A stretch of DNA of 64,000 bases from Spartobacteria bacterium (GTDB taxonomy: Bacteria > Verrucomicrobiota > Verrucomicrobiia > Chthoniobacterales > UBA10450). The translations under genes were made by a program, and so were the position numbers. Location: contig PNAA01000058.1 in the NCBI GenBank assembly GCA_003169975.1, forward strand, positions 62,001-126,000, read 5' to 3'. This document shows positions 27,747 through 37,974 of the stretch, piece by piece; position 1 is the first letter of the stretch; the number at the start of each line of letters is the position of its first letter. The notes beneath the pieces were generated by a model, which saw only the letters and a list, made by a program, of their open reading frames with translations, made no database searches and had not been told where the DNA came from.

Positions 27747-28349
27747 GTGCAAAAGAGCAACCTCGTGCGCGACCGCGACGGCTGGGAGACGGTCTCCAGC
27801 GAAACGCATTTTGCGACTCCGCACCTCGCTCTGGCGACGGACGAAGTGCGCACGCCGACGCAGCGCGCGGGCCGCAAATGGTCGGTGGTACACCGCAAGC
27901 CCGCGGTCGTGATCGCGCCGCTCACCCGCGAGGGAAAGTTTGTCCTCATCCTGGAGGAACGGATCCCGATTCGCGCGGCGATCTGGTCCATGCCAGCAGG
28001 CCAGATCGACGAAACACTCGAGCCGAACGAAGAAGCGGTGCGCGCGGTGGCGCGGCGGGAATTGCGGGAAGAAACCGGCTACGAGCTGGCGCCGGGCGCG
28101 GAGCTGACTCCGCTCGGCCATTATTTTACCTCGCCCGGTTTCACCGATGAACACTGCTATTTTTTCCTCGCGCGTCCCGTCCAGAAATGCGCCGACGGCG
28201 CGCAGCACGACGACACGGAAGCGATCGTCGATTGTCGCGAGTTTAGTGCCGACGTCATGCGCCAAATGATCGCCGACGGCGAAATCCGCGACGCCAACAC
28301 GCTCAGCATCTGGGCTCGGCTGGTGGCGACCGGCGAGATTTTCCCCTAA
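27747..28349 (+). CDS. NUDIX hydrolase, ADP-ribose pyrophosphatase type
   Basis: This 200-residue NUDIX protein starts at a GTG. The Nudix box is visible at about 85-112: GQIDET...AVARRELREETGYEL, with the metal-binding REL-x-EE core (Glu105, Glu108, Glu109). Upstream are the WSVVHRKPAVVIAPL strand and the SMPAGQID segment, and downstream is YFTSPGFTDEHCYFFLA. That last SPG..DE pattern is typical of ADP-ribose/ADP-sugar pyrophosphatases, which hydrolyse nucleoside diphosphate-linked compounds to monophosphates. It is followed after 2 nt by tatC, so the two are probably cotranscribed. The octamer CCTAACGA spans its stop codon (28345-28352). Confidence 0.85.
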   Translation: MQKSNLVRDRDGWETVSSETHFATPHLALATDEVRTPTQRAGRKWSVVHRKPAVVIAPLTREGKFVLILEERIPIRAAIWSMPAGQIDETLEPNEEAVRAVARRELREETGYELAPGAELTPLGHYFTSPGFTDEHCYFFLARPVQKCADGAQHDDTEAIVDCREFSADVMRQMIADGEIRDANTLSIWARLVATGEIFP

Positions 28350-28351
28350 CG

Positions 28352-29134
28352 ATGAAGCTGCGCGACATTTTTGCCTTTCGCGATCCGCCCGAGAGCGAGA
28401 CCTCGAAGCCGTTTCTCGAGCACCTCGAGGACCTGCGCTGGACGATTGTGAAAATGGCGATCGTGCTGATTGTCGCGATGTTTCTCTGCTTCGCCTTTCG
28501 GCAAAGGCTGGTCGTGATCCTGCAACGGCCACTGAGCGAAGTCGGCGGCCAGGTCGGCGCATTGCGCGCTCTCGGCATCACCGACTCGATTACGGTTTCG
28601 TTTCATCTCGCGTTTTATGCCGGGATCGTGCTCTCGTTTCCGCTCCTCCTCTATTTCCTCGCGCAATTCGTTCTGCCCGCGCTGACCGCGGTCGAGAAGA
28701 GATTCCTCTTCCCGGCGATCCTGGTTAGCTTTGGGCTTTTCCTGACTGGTGTGGCCTGCTGTTATTTCTGGCTCCTCCCGAAGACGATTCTCTTTTTCTT
28801 CCGCGACACCCAATCGTTAGGCTGGACGCCGATGTGGACGGTGCAGGAATACTATTCTTTTGTCACCCGCTTCGTCCTTGGCTTCGGGCTGGCCTTCGAA
28901 TTGCCGGTCGTCGTCCTGGCGTTGGTCAAATTCGGCCTGGTCACCTATCAATTCATGGCCCGCACCCGGCCCTACGCCGTCGTGCTCATTTTCATTCTTG
29001 CCACCATCATCACACCGACGCCCGACGTCCTGACGCTGGTCGCGCTCAGCCTGCCGATGTGCCTGCTCTACGAAAGCTGCATCTGGATCGCGTGGTTCAT
29101 GCAGCGCAAAGCCGCGCGCGCCGAATCGCCCTAG
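28352..29134 (+). CDS. tatC: Sec-independent protein translocase TatC
   Basis: This 260-residue, six-helix membrane protein is the receptor subunit of the twin-arginine translocase. The conserved cytoplasmic motif FLEHLEDLRW is at 21-30, followed by membrane helices. The family segments FPLLLYFLAQFVLPALTAVEKR and [20 protein letters not shown] (with the conserved Glu) and the [16 protein letters not shown] region are all present. It exports folded proteins; one likely substrate in this window is the metallo-beta-lactamase-fold protein at 51089-52063. The 3-prime half (from about codon 136) is duplicated, with mostly synonymous changes, in the chimeric pseudogene at 39514-39885. No tatA/B gene is visible here. 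Confidence 0.95.
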   Translation: MKLRDIFAFRDPPESETSKPFLEHLEDLRWTIVKMAIVLIVAMFLCFAFRQRLVVILQRPLSEVGGQVGALRALGITDSITVSFHLAFYAGIVLSFPLLLYFLAQFVLPALTAVEKRFLFPAILVSFGLFLTGVACCYFWLLPKTILFFFRDTQSLGWTPMWTVQEYYSFVTRFVLGFGLAFELPVVVLALVKFGLVTYQFMARTRPYAVVLIFILATIITPTPDVLTLVALSLPMCLLYESCIWIAWFMQRKAARAESP

Positions 29135-29240
29135 CCGCGTGCAGCCGAATGCGTCCTGGTTGAATCAAGACCCGGACCGAATCTTTTTCTGAAAAAACTC
29201 TTGCAGAGGTATTGCAGAATTCCTTATTCAGGACTGCATC

Positions 29241-31268
29241 TTGAATTCCCCCAGAAAATTCCCCCTGTTTTCTTCCGCGCTTTTCGGGCTGCTCGCTTTG
29301 CTCGGTTCAGGCCCCGCGTCCGGACAAAATAATATTCCAACCACGGGTTTGCGGCTCTGGCTGCGCGCCGACGCTGGAGTGACGAGCGACCAAGAAGGCC
29401 GGATCAGTCTTTGGCAGGATCAATCCGGAGCAGCCAACGACGCCTCGCAGGGGTCTGGCGGAAACCAGCCTCTTCTGGTCACGAATTCGGTGGCTGGACT
29501 GCCGGCGGTGCTTTTTACCGACAGCGAATGGCTCAATCTGCCCAATGCGATGAGTGGAGCGAGCGCGGGAGAGCTTTTTGCGGTCCTAAAATCCAATCGT
29601 GCCGGCGGTACGACCAATGGGGGAGCGATCCGATTTGGCAGTAGTGGAGCGGATCTTTATTACCCAGGCGGAGACGGGAGAATTTACGATGACTTTGGCA
29701 CTAGCTCCTGGCGCATTACGGGTGCTCCCGGACAAGCTCTGGATCAATATCACATCTACAATGTCGCTTCTACCGCCGGCGAGTGGACGAGTCGAATCAA
29801 CGGAATTCTTCATTACACGACGGCAACCAACGTGGTGGGCTTTACTTCTTCCCCGGTGATCGGTGTCGGAGGTTCTTATTATTTCAGCGGCGATATCGCG
29901 GAAATTTTGATCTATGACCGGGTGCTGAGCGCCAGCGAACGGCAGACTGTCGAGTATTACTTGGGTGGGAAATACCCTGTGATTGCTCCGGTGCCTATGG
30001 CGCCCACCGATCTGAAGGCAGTATCCTCCGCGCCGACACAGGCCAGCCTGACATGGAACTACGACTTGGAAAATGTGACCACGCAATTCGAGTTGGAGCG
30101 CAAGACGGGCGCCGGCAGTTATGCGACGATTGCCACGTCTGACCATGCCATGAGTTATCTCGATTCGACTGTGTCTGGTGAAGTGACCTATACGTATCGA
30201 GTTCGAACCATTAACTACAGTGGCGTCTCGGGTTACTCCAATGAGGTCTCCGTCACGCCGCCAGCCATCGGAAACCCGCTGCCAACGGCGGGAATACGGC
30301 TCTGGTTGAAAGCAGACTCTGGAACGAGCGCTCCCTTGGTTGTCTGGAGTGATCAGTCCGGTAACGGGAACGATGCTTTGCAAAGCGAGTTTGGCAATCG
30401 ACCGCTGCTTGCGCCAGGCGCGATCAATGGGCGGCCAGTCGTGCGATTTACCGGCAGCCAATGGCTCAACCTGCCCAATGCGATGAATGGAGCGAGCGCG
30501 GGAGAGCTTTTTGCTGTCTTAAAATCCAATCGAGCCAGCGGGCCGACCAATGGAGGAGCGATGCGCTTTGGCAGCAGCGGAGCGGATCTCTATTACCCGG
30601 GTGCAGACGGACAAATCTATGATGACTTTGGCACTAGCTCCTGGCGAATCACCGGTGTTCCCAGACTACCTCTGGATCAATATCACATCTATAATGTCGC
30701 CTCTACCGCTGGCGAGTGGACGAGTCGAGTTAGCGGAATCCTTCACTACACGATTGCAACCAACACGGTGGGCTTTACTTCTTCCCCGGTGATAGGTGTC
30801 GGAGGCTCTTATTACTTCATGGGTGATATCGTGGAAATTTTGATCTATGACCGGGTGCTGAACGACAGCGAACGCGAAGGCGTCCTTCATTTCCTGGATT
30901 CCAAATACCTGATCCCAGTCTTGGATTACGATGGTGATGGCTTGACGAATGGGCAGGAGCAGGCGTTGGGAACCGACCCTTATAATTGGGACACCAATGG
31001 CGATTTCGTCCCCGACGGGGCGGAATACTACGCGGGACTGGATCCACTCAGCAATGACGTGGACGGCGACGGGCTTAGCAACACTTACGAATACTCGATC
31101 GGCACGAATCCGTTTGCCGTCGACTCCGATGGGGACGGTGTCCCCGATGGGCAGGATGCCTATCCGCTGGATCCAACTCGCTGGCAGGCGCCCGCCGGCG
31201 ATCCGAACGATCACACCGCTCCTATTATCACGCTGACCGAACCCGCCGGCGCAACTCTTTTGCCTTAA
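29241..31268 (+). CDS. Secreted LamG/Fn3/calcium-repeat surface protein
   Basis: This 675-residue protein has a signal peptide (1-29, ending ASGQ). Two LamG/concanavalin-like domains span about 35-250 and 350-560, with an Fn3 domain between (about 253-340, [21 protein letters not shown]). The C-terminus holds thrombospondin type 3-like calcium motifs ([33 protein letters not shown]). The LamG copies are nearly identical for about 140 residues and arose by internal duplication. The start is TTG at 29241 and is uncertain. It precedes the RHS toxin gene by only 7 nt, so the pair may be one transcript with this protein acting as an adhesin or anchor. Confidence 0.75.
   Translation: MNSPRKFPLFSSALFGLLALLGSGPASGQNNIPTTGLRLWLRADAGVTSDQEGRISLWQDQSGAANDASQGSGGNQPLLVTNSVAGLPAVLFTDSEWLNLPNAMSGASAGELFAVLKSNRAGGTTNGGAIRFGSSGADLYYPGGDGRIYDDFGTSSWRITGAPGQALDQYHIYNVASTAGEWTSRINGILHYTTATNVVGFTSSPVIGVGGSYYFSGDIAEILIYDRVLSASERQTVEYYLGGKYPVIAPVPMAPTDLKAVSSAPTQASLTWNYDLENVTTQFELERKTGAGSYATIATSDHAMSYLDSTVSGEVTYTYRVRTINYSGVSGYSNEVSVTPPAIGNPLPTAGIRLWLKADSGTSAPLVVWSDQSGNGNDALQSEFGNRPLLAPGAINGRPVVRFTGSQWLNLPNAMNGASAGELFAVLKSNRASGPTNGGAMRFGSSGADLYYPGADGQIYDDFGTSSWRITGVPRLPLDQYHIYNVASTAGEWTSRVSGILHYTIATNTVGFTSSPVIGVGGSYYFMGDIVEILIYDRVLNDSEREGVLHFLDSKYLIPVLDYDGDGLTNGQEQALGTDPYNWDTNGDFVPDGAEYYAGLDPLSNDVDGDGLSNTYEYSIGTNPFAVDSDGDGVPDGQDAYPLDPTRWQAPAGDPNDHTAPIITLTEPAGATLLP
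29519..30874 (+). repeat. Intragenic direct duplication of a LamG segment (about 423 bp)
   Basis: The segments 29519-29941 and 30452-30874 align without large gaps at an offset of 933 bp. They differ by scattered substitutions, e.g. aatggctcaatctgcccaat against aatggctcaacctgcccaat. The duplication encodes the core of both LamG domains. Confidence 0.75.
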
Positions 31269-31275
31269 CCTCCCC

Positions 31276-34200
31276 ATGAGAAAACGATCCAAGTCTGTGA
31301 AACGAAGCTATCGCCTGGATTGGCGCCTCAGGGCCGTTTCAATGCTTATGGCGCCGATCCAGATTCTCTCAGTCTGGCCGGCGCATGTTTCATTTGGTGC
31401 GATCGTCAACTCGAGCGACGCTTCTAGGCCAACGACACATGTCCCGGCCGCGAACCCGCCACCCGACCCGGCCTCGCAGGTGAAGCCGAATCGCACGCTC
31501 CCCAAAACGGATCGTGCGCCGGGATTGCATTTCTCCGATAGCCCCTCGGACGCAGAGCTTTCGGCTTTTCATGTCTTCCGGGAGCCATTGATACCTGTTG
31601 GCGCTCCGACTTCAGCTTCGGAGAACAGAGCGCTGGCGGATGCTATCAAGGCGTTTGTGAGCAGAGGCGATCCCGACCAGACGGACGATCTAACCAACTT
31701 TCTGAACCAATTCCCTGGCTCGAGTTGGCAGGCATCATTGCTCGCCAACCTGGGAGCGATCTGGCGTTCGACGGGCTATTGGTCGAAGGCGCTGGATGCG
31801 TGGGAGGAGGCGTGGACCCTTCTGGTACATGAAACAAATCCGGGAACAAGCGCTCTGGCCGATTACGTGCTGGGGGAATTGGCACAACTGAACGCCAGAC
31901 TCGGTCGGGCCGATCGCCTTGACGCTCTCTTCTCGGAAATCGAGGGCCGCGATGTTCGTGGAGCAGCCACCGAGAAAGTCGCAGCCGCCAGACAGGGAGT
32001 CGCGCTCATGCGGACGCGTCCGCAAGATGCCTTTCGTTGTGGCCCGATGGCCTTGAAAGAGATTCTTATCAGTTCCAAACAGGCGACGATGGAAAAGCAA
32101 AAAACAATCGTCGAATCCGCCTCTACGGATCACGGCATGTCACTGCTTCAGATAAAGAACTTGGCCGGCAAATTGGGCTTGGATTACCAAATGGCCAGAC
32201 GGTCTCCCGGCGCAACGATCATTGTGCCGGCAGTCATAAACTGGAGAGTCGGTCATTATGCCGCCTTGGTCGCGGCGAAGGACGGCAAGTTTGTCGCGCA
32301 AGACCCGACTTTTGGCGATGAGACTTTGCTCGGCAAGCAAGCAATTGATCAGGAGCAATCGGGTTACTATTTGGTTCCGACCGGTGCTCTGCCAGCCGGT
32401 TGGCGGCCGGTGAGCGAAGTGGATGGAAAGAACGTCTGGGGCAAAGGGAACGCCGGGTCGAACAGCGAGCCGCCCCCGCCCTGTGTCGCTCCCTCGATCA
32501 AATGCCCGAACGGAGACTGCAGCAACCCAGGTATGGCAGATTACAACGTCGATTCCGCCCGCGTCAGCCTGACCATTACCGACACGCCGGTAAGCTACAC
32601 CCCGCCGGTCGGCCCGCCAATTAAGTTCACCGTCTCTTACCAACAGCGAGAAGTCGCGCCTGTCCAAACGCCCACTTATTCGAATCTCGGCAACAAATGG
32701 AGCTTCGATTGGCTCAGCTACCTCGTGATCGATCCAGCCAATGACGCGGCCGACGCCACCGCTTACGGTCCTGGCGGGGGAACTCTTCATTACAGCGGAT
32801 TTGATTCTGGAACCCAGGCTTATGCGCCACAGCGCGAGACCCAGGTCAGTCTCGTGAAAACTGGGACGGATCATTATGAGAAACGCTTCCCCGATGGATC
32901 GCGTCAGGTGTTTGCGCTCTCCGACGGCGCCCCGGTGGCGAGAAAGCTGTTCATGACCCAGCGGATCGATCCTCAGGGGAACGGCTTGACCTACACCTAC
33001 GACTCGAGCTTTCGTCTGGTGGCAGTGACAGACGCCTTGGGACAGGTTACGACGGTCGAGTATGGGCTGGTCTCCGACTCGCTCAAGGTAACCAAGGTCA
33101 CCGACCCCTTCGGTCGTCACGCCGATCTTGAATACAATGCAGCCGGCCAGCTCTGGAAGATCACGGACTCCATCGGGCTGACTTCTGAGTTTACCTACGA
33201 CACCGGCGACTTCATCAATAAGCTGACCACTCCATACGGCGACACGCTCTTTGCCATGGGCGAGTCCGGCGCCACCTATCGTTGGCTGGAGATCACTGAT
33301 CCACAAGGGGCGAAGGAACGGATCGAGTACAACAATAATGTCTCGGCAATTCCGTTTTCCGAGCCGAGCAACACTGTGCCACCTGAGATAGCTACCTTCA
33401 ATCAGTACATCAATTACCGGAACACCTTCTATTGGGACAAAAAGGCGATGGACGAGGCGCCGGGCGAATACACCAAAGCGCGCATCACCCATTGGCTCCA
33501 CACCGAGGACGTCAATGTTGCCTCGGATATTCCGGAGAGCAGCAAGAATCCTTTCGAGAATCGGGTCTGGAACAACTATCCGGGCCAGACCTGGCCGGCC
33601 GGAGCGGAAAACAGCACCAGCAACAAACCCTCGAAGGTAGCGCGGGTTCTCGACGATGGCACAACGCAGCTTTACCAGTACGAGTACAATAGTTTTGGCA
33701 AAACGACCAAAATGACGGACCCGCTCGGCCGGGTAACGACGTACGTCTACGTCTCAAACGGTCTCGATTTGCTGACCGTATACCAAAGAAATCCTGCCGG
33801 GGCCAGCCTCGACCCGGAGGGCCAGAACGCCGACAAAATCGCTGCCTACACTTATAACGCTCAACACGAGCCGCTCACCGCCACCGACGCCTCGGGGAAG
33901 ACGTCCATTTATGCTTACTATCCGAATGGGCAGGTGCAGACGATTACGAACGCGAAGGATGAGGTGACAACCTTCGCTTATGGCGCGAACGGATACCTGC
34001 AAAGCATCACCGGCCCGCTTGTTGGTGCAATCACCCAATTCGCCTACGACGGCTTAGGTCGCTTGCGCACGACGACGGATTCGGAAGGCTACCTCCTCAC
34101 GATTGACTACGATGCCATCGGTGGTGACCCAACCAGGACGCTGGACCGGGTGGCGAAGGTTACCTACCCCGACGGCACTTATGAAGAGACGACCTACGAT

Positions 34201-36420
34201 CGGCTCGACCCCGAATGGACGCGCGACCGTCTCGGGCGCTGGAGCCGGCAGTTCTACGATCCGTTGCGCCGCTTGATTGTTGCTCAGGACCCGCTCTATC
34301 GGATCACCATCTACGTTTGGTGCAACTGCGGCAGCCTGGAGGGAATTACCGATCCAAATCAGAATAGGACGAGCTGGGTGCGCGACATCCAGGGCCGGGT
34401 CACCGACAAGGTTTATGCCGATCAATCGTCGTTGCACTACACCTACGAGAACACGATCAGCCGGCTGAAATCGACCAACGACGCCAAAGGACAGTCGACC
34501 AATTACGCGTATTTTCTGAACAACAATGTGCAGCAAGTTAGCTACACAAACGCACAGGTGGCAACGCCCACCGTCAGCTATACCTACGATCCAGTGTATA
34601 ATCGGATTGCGACCATGACCGACGGGACCGGACTCACCACCTACGGCTACAATCCGGTCGCGGCCCCGCCCGCTCTTGGCTCGGCGCGGCTGGCGAGCGT
34701 CGATGGCCCGCTGGCCAATGATACGATCACCTATTCCTACGACGAGCTGGGCCGGGCGCTTGGCCGTTCAATCAATGGCGCGGCGAATGCTTCTTCCATG
34801 GTATATGACGCGTTGGGTCGCGTCCAAACAGTGACCAACCCGCTGGGGACATTCGGCCACACCTACGTGAACACGACGAGCCGAATTGATCATGTGGATT
34901 TTCCCGGGGGCCAGAAGACACAGTATTCCTATTTTGACAATTTGGGCGACCAGCGGCTCAAGCAAATCAAGAACCTCAAACCGTCGGGCGGGATCACCTC
35001 ACAATTCGATTATCTCTACAATTCGGTCGGCGACATTACCAGTTGGACAGTGCGGCAAGGCGGCGCCGCGACCGCCAGTGTCTACGGCTTGGGATACGAT
35101 GCGGCCGATGACCTGCGCAGCGCGATGCTGAAGAAGGTGCAAGGCGGGACGGTGCTCAAGCAGTATGATTACGATTACGACAATGCGGGCAACCGGGTTA
35201 CGGAGCAGAACGGAAGCGGCGTAACGACCTCGAGTTTTAACGCGCTCAACCAGCTAACGAGTCAAAGCGGCGGCGGCAGGATGCATTTCCGTGGCACAGT
35301 GAGCGAGCCCTCAACGGTTACGGTAAGCGGGAACGGCGCGAGCGTGGACGCAGCGGGAAGCTTTGACGGAGCGGCGGACGTTGTCGCGGGCAACAATACG
35401 GTGCCCGTCGTGGCGACCGACGCGAGCGGGAACAGCAAGACGAACAATTACCAGATAACCGTGTCGGGCAACGCGAAGACGCTGAGCTATGACGTGGACG
35501 GAAACCTAATAAGTGATGGAACCAAAACATGCGAGTGGGACGCCGTTAATCGGTTGATCGCGATCAGTTACACGGGGACCACTAATCGGACCGAGTTCAC
35601 CTACGACGGGTTAAGCAGGAGGGTGAAGATCGTCGAGAAAACCGGCACGCGCGTCACAAGCACAAAACAATTCATCTGGGATGGTCTGGCGCTGGCCGAA
35701 GAGCGCAACAAGGCAAACAAGGTGACAAAGCGGCATTATGAGCAAGGAGTCAAGATTGGGAACGCAAAATACTACTACCTGCGTGATCACGTGGGCAGCA
35801 TCCGGGAGATGACAAACAGCACGGGAGCGATCCAAGCGCGTTACGACTACGATCCGTGGGGCAACCGGACCAAACTTAGTGGTGGTCTGGACGCCGATTT
35901 CGGGTTTACCGGACATTATTATCATTCGGCTAGCAACCTCCATCTTGCGCCTTACAGAGCGTACGATTCGGCCATGGGGAGATGGATTAACCGGGATCCC
36001 GTCGGAGAAGCAACTGGTGTCAATCTTTACCAGTACGTCCGGAACGACCCTCTCGACCGCGTTGATCCGCTGGGTCTTTATGATTTCGCATATTACGGAA
36101 ATTGGGGTGGCCCTGGGTGGACGGGTGGCCAATGGACACCATATGAGAATCTAAGTCCGGCGCGTCGAGCGAGGTTGGCCCCACCGATCGATGCGCAGGA
36201 TGCATGCTACATGAGGCATGACATCTGTTACTCCCAATGCCGAACTAAAAATCGGTGCACCGCAAAGGACCACCCTATTCCCGAGCAAGCACCGCAAGAA
36301 AACAGCTGCGAGACCGCTTGCGATTACGGTCTTGCAATATGTCTTTCGAGTCTCCATTGCCAAAACCTTCATGGCCGGTTCGCGTGGACTTTCTTCTCTT
36401 GGAGACAAGCGGTTCGCTGA
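31276..36420 (+). CDS. RHS/YD-repeat polymorphic toxin with C39-like and phospholipase A2-like domains
   Basis: This is a 1714-residue protein. After a basic and hydrophobic start, residues about 250-360 form a C39-like papain-fold domain with Cys255 (FRCGPMAL), His327 (VGHYAAL) and Asp343 (AQDPTF), the expected catalytic triad. YD repeats fill about 430-1530 (TYTYDSSFRL, EYNAAGQLWKI). The RHS core follows (DPWGNRTKL, GFTGHYYHSASNLHLAPYRA, GRWINRDPVGE) and closes at DPLGLYD near residue 1600. The C-terminal tip (about 1602-1714) begins YYGNWGGPGWTGG. It carries CYMRHDICYSQC with His1648-Asp1649, the active-site dyad of phospholipase A2, and many cysteines. RHS proteins cage and release C-terminal toxins; this tip would attack membrane phospholipids. 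A small membrane protein follows 5 nt downstream as likely immunity. Confidence 0.85.
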   Translation: MRKRSKSVKRSYRLDWRLRAVSMLMAPIQILSVWPAHVSFGAIVNSSDASRPTTHVPAANPPPDPASQVKPNRTLPKTDRAPGLHFSDSPSDAELSAFHVFREPLIPVGAPTSASENRALADAIKAFVSRGDPDQTDDLTNFLNQFPGSSWQASLLANLGAIWRSTGYWSKALDAWEEAWTLLVHETNPGTSALADYVLGELAQLNARLGRADRLDALFSEIEGRDVRGAATEKVAAARQGVALMRTRPQDAFRCGPMALKEILISSKQATMEKQKTIVESASTDHGMSLLQIKNLAGKLGLDYQMARRSPGATIIVPAVINWRVGHYAALVAAKDGKFVAQDPTFGDETLLGKQAIDQEQSGYYLVPTGALPAGWRPVSEVDGKNVWGKGNAGSNSEPPPPCVAPSIKCPNGDCSNPGMADYNVDSARVSLTITDTPVSYTPPVGPPIKFTVSYQQREVAPVQTPTYSNLGNKWSFDWLSYLVIDPANDAADATAYGPGGGTLHYSGFDSGTQAYAPQRETQVSLVKTGTDHYEKRFPDGSRQVFALSDGAPVARKLFMTQRIDPQGNGLTYTYDSSFRLVAVTDALGQVTTVEYGLVSDSLKVTKVTDPFGRHADLEYNAAGQLWKITDSIGLTSEFTYDTGDFINKLTTPYGDTLFAMGESGATYRWLEITDPQGAKERIEYNNNVSAIPFSEPSNTVPPEIATFNQYINYRNTFYWDKKAMDEAPGEYTKARITHWLHTEDVNVASDIPESSKNPFENRVWNNYPGQTWPAGAENSTSNKPSKVARVLDDGTTQLYQYEYNSFGKTTKMTDPLGRVTTYVYVSNGLDLLTVYQRNPAGASLDPEGQNADKIAAYTYNAQHEPLTATDASGKTSIYAYYPNGQVQTITNAKDEVTTFAYGANGYLQSITGPLVGAITQFAYDGLGRLRTTTDSEGYLLTIDYDAIGGDPTRTLDRVAKVTYPDGTYEETTYDRLDPEWTRDRLGRWSRQFYDPLRRLIVAQDPLYRITIYVWCNCGSLEGITDPNQNRTSWVRDIQGRVTDKVYADQSSLHYTYENTISRLKSTNDAKGQSTNYAYFLNNNVQQVSYTNAQVATPTVSYTYDPVYNRIATMTDGTGLTTYGYNPVAAPPALGSARLASVDGPLANDTITYSYDELGRALGRSINGAANASSMVYDALGRVQTVTNPLGTFGHTYVNTTSRIDHVDFPGGQKTQYSYFDNLGDQRLKQIKNLKPSGGITSQFDYLYNSVGDITSWTVRQGGAATASVYGLGYDAADDLRSAMLKKVQGGTVLKQYDYDYDNAGNRVTEQNGSGVTTSSFNALNQLTSQSGGGRMHFRGTVSEPSTVTVSGNGASVDAAGSFDGAADVVAGNNTVPVVATDASGNSKTNNYQITVSGNAKTLSYDVDGNLISDGTKTCEWDAVNRLIAISYTGTTNRTEFTYDGLSRRVKIVEKTGTRVTSTKQFIWDGLALAEERNKANKVTKRHYEQGVKIGNAKYYYLRDHVGSIREMTNSTGAIQARYDYDPWGNRTKLSGGLDADFGFTGHYYHSASNLHLAPYRAYDSAMGRWINRDPVGEATGVNLYQYVRNDPLDRVDPLGLYDFAYYGNWGGPGWTGGQWTPYENLSPARRARLAPPIDAQDACYMRHDICYSQCRTKNRCTAKDHPIPEQAPQENSCETACDYGLAICLSSLHCQNLHGRFAWTFFSWRQAVR

Positions 36421-36425
36421 CGCCT

Positions 36426-36704
36426 ATGCTCAAGTCTGTTTTGATGTATTTTTTCGCGACAGCATCAATTGCAGTGTTATTAAGTATCACCGCTCTTGTT
36501 TTTGTCATTTTGCAATCGGGCTACGCTCAGCCTTCAGCACTCTGCGTAATGCTAGTATATCTAGCGTACTGGCCTGTGCTATTATTGGGATGGGATGCGC
36601 ATGACATGTTCACGTCGTTTTCGGTGATTCCCATAAACATCTTCCTTTGGGGCATAATCGGCGGATTACTCTCGTTGAGTAGGCGGATATTTAGGGGTGG
36701 CTAA
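36426..36704 (+). CDS. Small three-helix membrane protein, likely immunity to the PLA2-like toxin
   Basis: This is a 92-residue protein starting MLKSVLMYFFATAS, 5 nt after the RHS stop codon. Three hydrophobic segments lie at about 3-28, 37-56 and 64-85. I recognise no family. Immunity proteins normally sit directly downstream of polymorphic toxins, and a membrane-embedded immunity protein would suit a membrane-attacking phospholipase. A clear remnant of a related gene occurs at 50985-51053 (shared YLAYWPVLLL). The role is inferred from position and topology. Confidence 0.55.
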   Translation: MLKSVLMYFFATASIAVLLSITALVFVILQSGYAQPSALCVMLVYLAYWPVLLLGWDAHDMFTSFSVIPINIFLWGIIGGLLSLSRRIFRGG

Positions 36705-36708
36705 ATGG

Positions 36709-37221
36709 CTACTTCCCGCCGGACTTCCTTTGGCGATTCAGTAGGTGATTCAGATAGCCCAAACTTCCCAACTCAAGGCGCTCCGCGATCCAACCCACCG
36801 TCATCGTGGTCTCAGACGCAACCGTGTTGCCAACGCCACCTTCGCCGGGTCCTGAGAGCGATTTCCTTCCACGAATGGCTTCCGGCTTTAGGTCAAAGAT
36901 GTTGTCGCTCAGGATGACCATGTCGGCCAGTTTACCGGGCGTAATGGACCCTTTCTCCTTCTCTTGAAATTCGGCGAACGCCGAGCCCATGGTGTAGGCT
37001 TCCACCGCCTCGGGCAGCGTGATCTTTTCCTCCGGGATCCACCCGTTTGGATTCTTGCCATCAAGCGTGACGCGCGTGATGGCCGCGTAAAGTCCTAAAA
37101 TCGGATTGAGCGGAGCAACAGACCAACTAGTGTATGCGCTGTATGCCCTGACGCCGGAAGAAATCCAAATCGTGGAATCCGCCTCCACCCCGACTTCGGC
37201 GCGAAAGGGAAGCGTGGCCTA
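36709..37221 (-). pseudogene. C-terminal remnant of an amidohydrolase (YtcJ-like)
   Basis: The minus strand here reads as the last part of a family-3 amidohydrolase: VAPLNPILGLYAAITR, ITLPEAVEAYTMGSAFAEF and EKGSITPGKLADMVILSDN. Full-length members have about 550 residues with metal-binding histidines in the N-terminal two thirds, all missing here. The 5-prime side is cut off where the next plus-strand gene begins. The last 50 residues no longer resemble the family, suggesting a frameshift. It is almost certainly inactive. Confidence 0.75.
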
Positions 37222-37974
37222 ATGAATCAAGAGTTTCCGATCCCAATGCCGGAGCGATTGCCAATCAAGATCGGTCCGTGCCCGATCGTGGAGGCGATTC
37301 TGGAAATGCGCTTTATCACATCGGAATCCTGGCGAACGTTGCCAGGGCTTTTGTTCGCTCACATTCGCGAGCGCTATCCGGAACAGAAGGATCTACCTCT
37401 GGCGCAATTGCCTGAAGAAATTCGCCGCCACGAACCAGCGTTCACCTATCAACCACTGGTCCAGTTTCTCGGCCGCGATTTTCTCATTCAGTTCGGGCCG
37501 CGTGTTGTGAGCCTCGTAACCAAACCGAATCAGTATCCGGGCTGGGCTGCGGTTGAAACGGAAATGACCTGGCTGCTAAGCCAACTGCAGAAACTCGGTT
37601 TTGTCTCGGAAGGGGAGCGTCTCGGTGTGCGCTATATCAATTTTTTTAGCGTTGATATTTTCGAAAAACTCCTGCTCGACGTCATTACCGGCGGGAAACG
37701 ACTGGCTGGCGCAGAACTATCCGTGGCCACCGTTTTGCACCGGCCACCGCTCACTGCCCGCTTGCAGGTGGCGAACAGCGCGATTCTCGGTACGGGAAAT
37801 GATGCCAAGCATGGCAGTGTGCTGGATGTGGATGTTTGGGCGGGCTCACTGGACTTTGACGTGTTTCAGAACGGCCTGACAAAATTTGGGGAGGCGCACC
37901 AGTTCGAAAAGCAAATATTCTTTGGCTTGTTAAGAGATGAGTTTCTGAGAACGTTAAATCCGGTATACGAATGA
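37222..37974 (+). CDS. TIGR04255 family protein
   Basis: This 250-residue protein has the pattern of the sporadically distributed TIGR04255 family. The signs are CPIVEAILEMRF near the N-terminus, FLIQFGPRVVSLVTKPNQYPGW in the middle, RLGVRYINFF, and a C-terminal FFGLLRDEFLRTLNP. The biochemical role of the family is unknown to me; members occur patchily, often in accessory islands. Its stop overlaps the start of the next gene (ATGA), the start of a three-gene cassette. It abuts the truncated amidohydrolase gene, which suggests the cassette inserted there. Confidence 0.7.
   Translation: MNQEFPIPMPERLPIKIGPCPIVEAILEMRFITSESWRTLPGLLFAHIRERYPEQKDLPLAQLPEEIRRHEPAFTYQPLVQFLGRDFLIQFGPRVVSLVTKPNQYPGWAAVETEMTWLLSQLQKLGFVSEGERLGVRYINFFSVDIFEKLLLDVITGGKRLAGAELSVATVLHRPPLTARLQVANSAILGTGNDAKHGSVLDVDVWAGSLDFDVFQNGLTKFGEAHQFEKQIFFGLLRDEFLRTLNPVYE

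Noticed and set aside
32140-33501. 453-codon frame on the minus strand
   Set aside because: It is antisense to the RHS gene and consists of mirror images of the YD-repeat codons.
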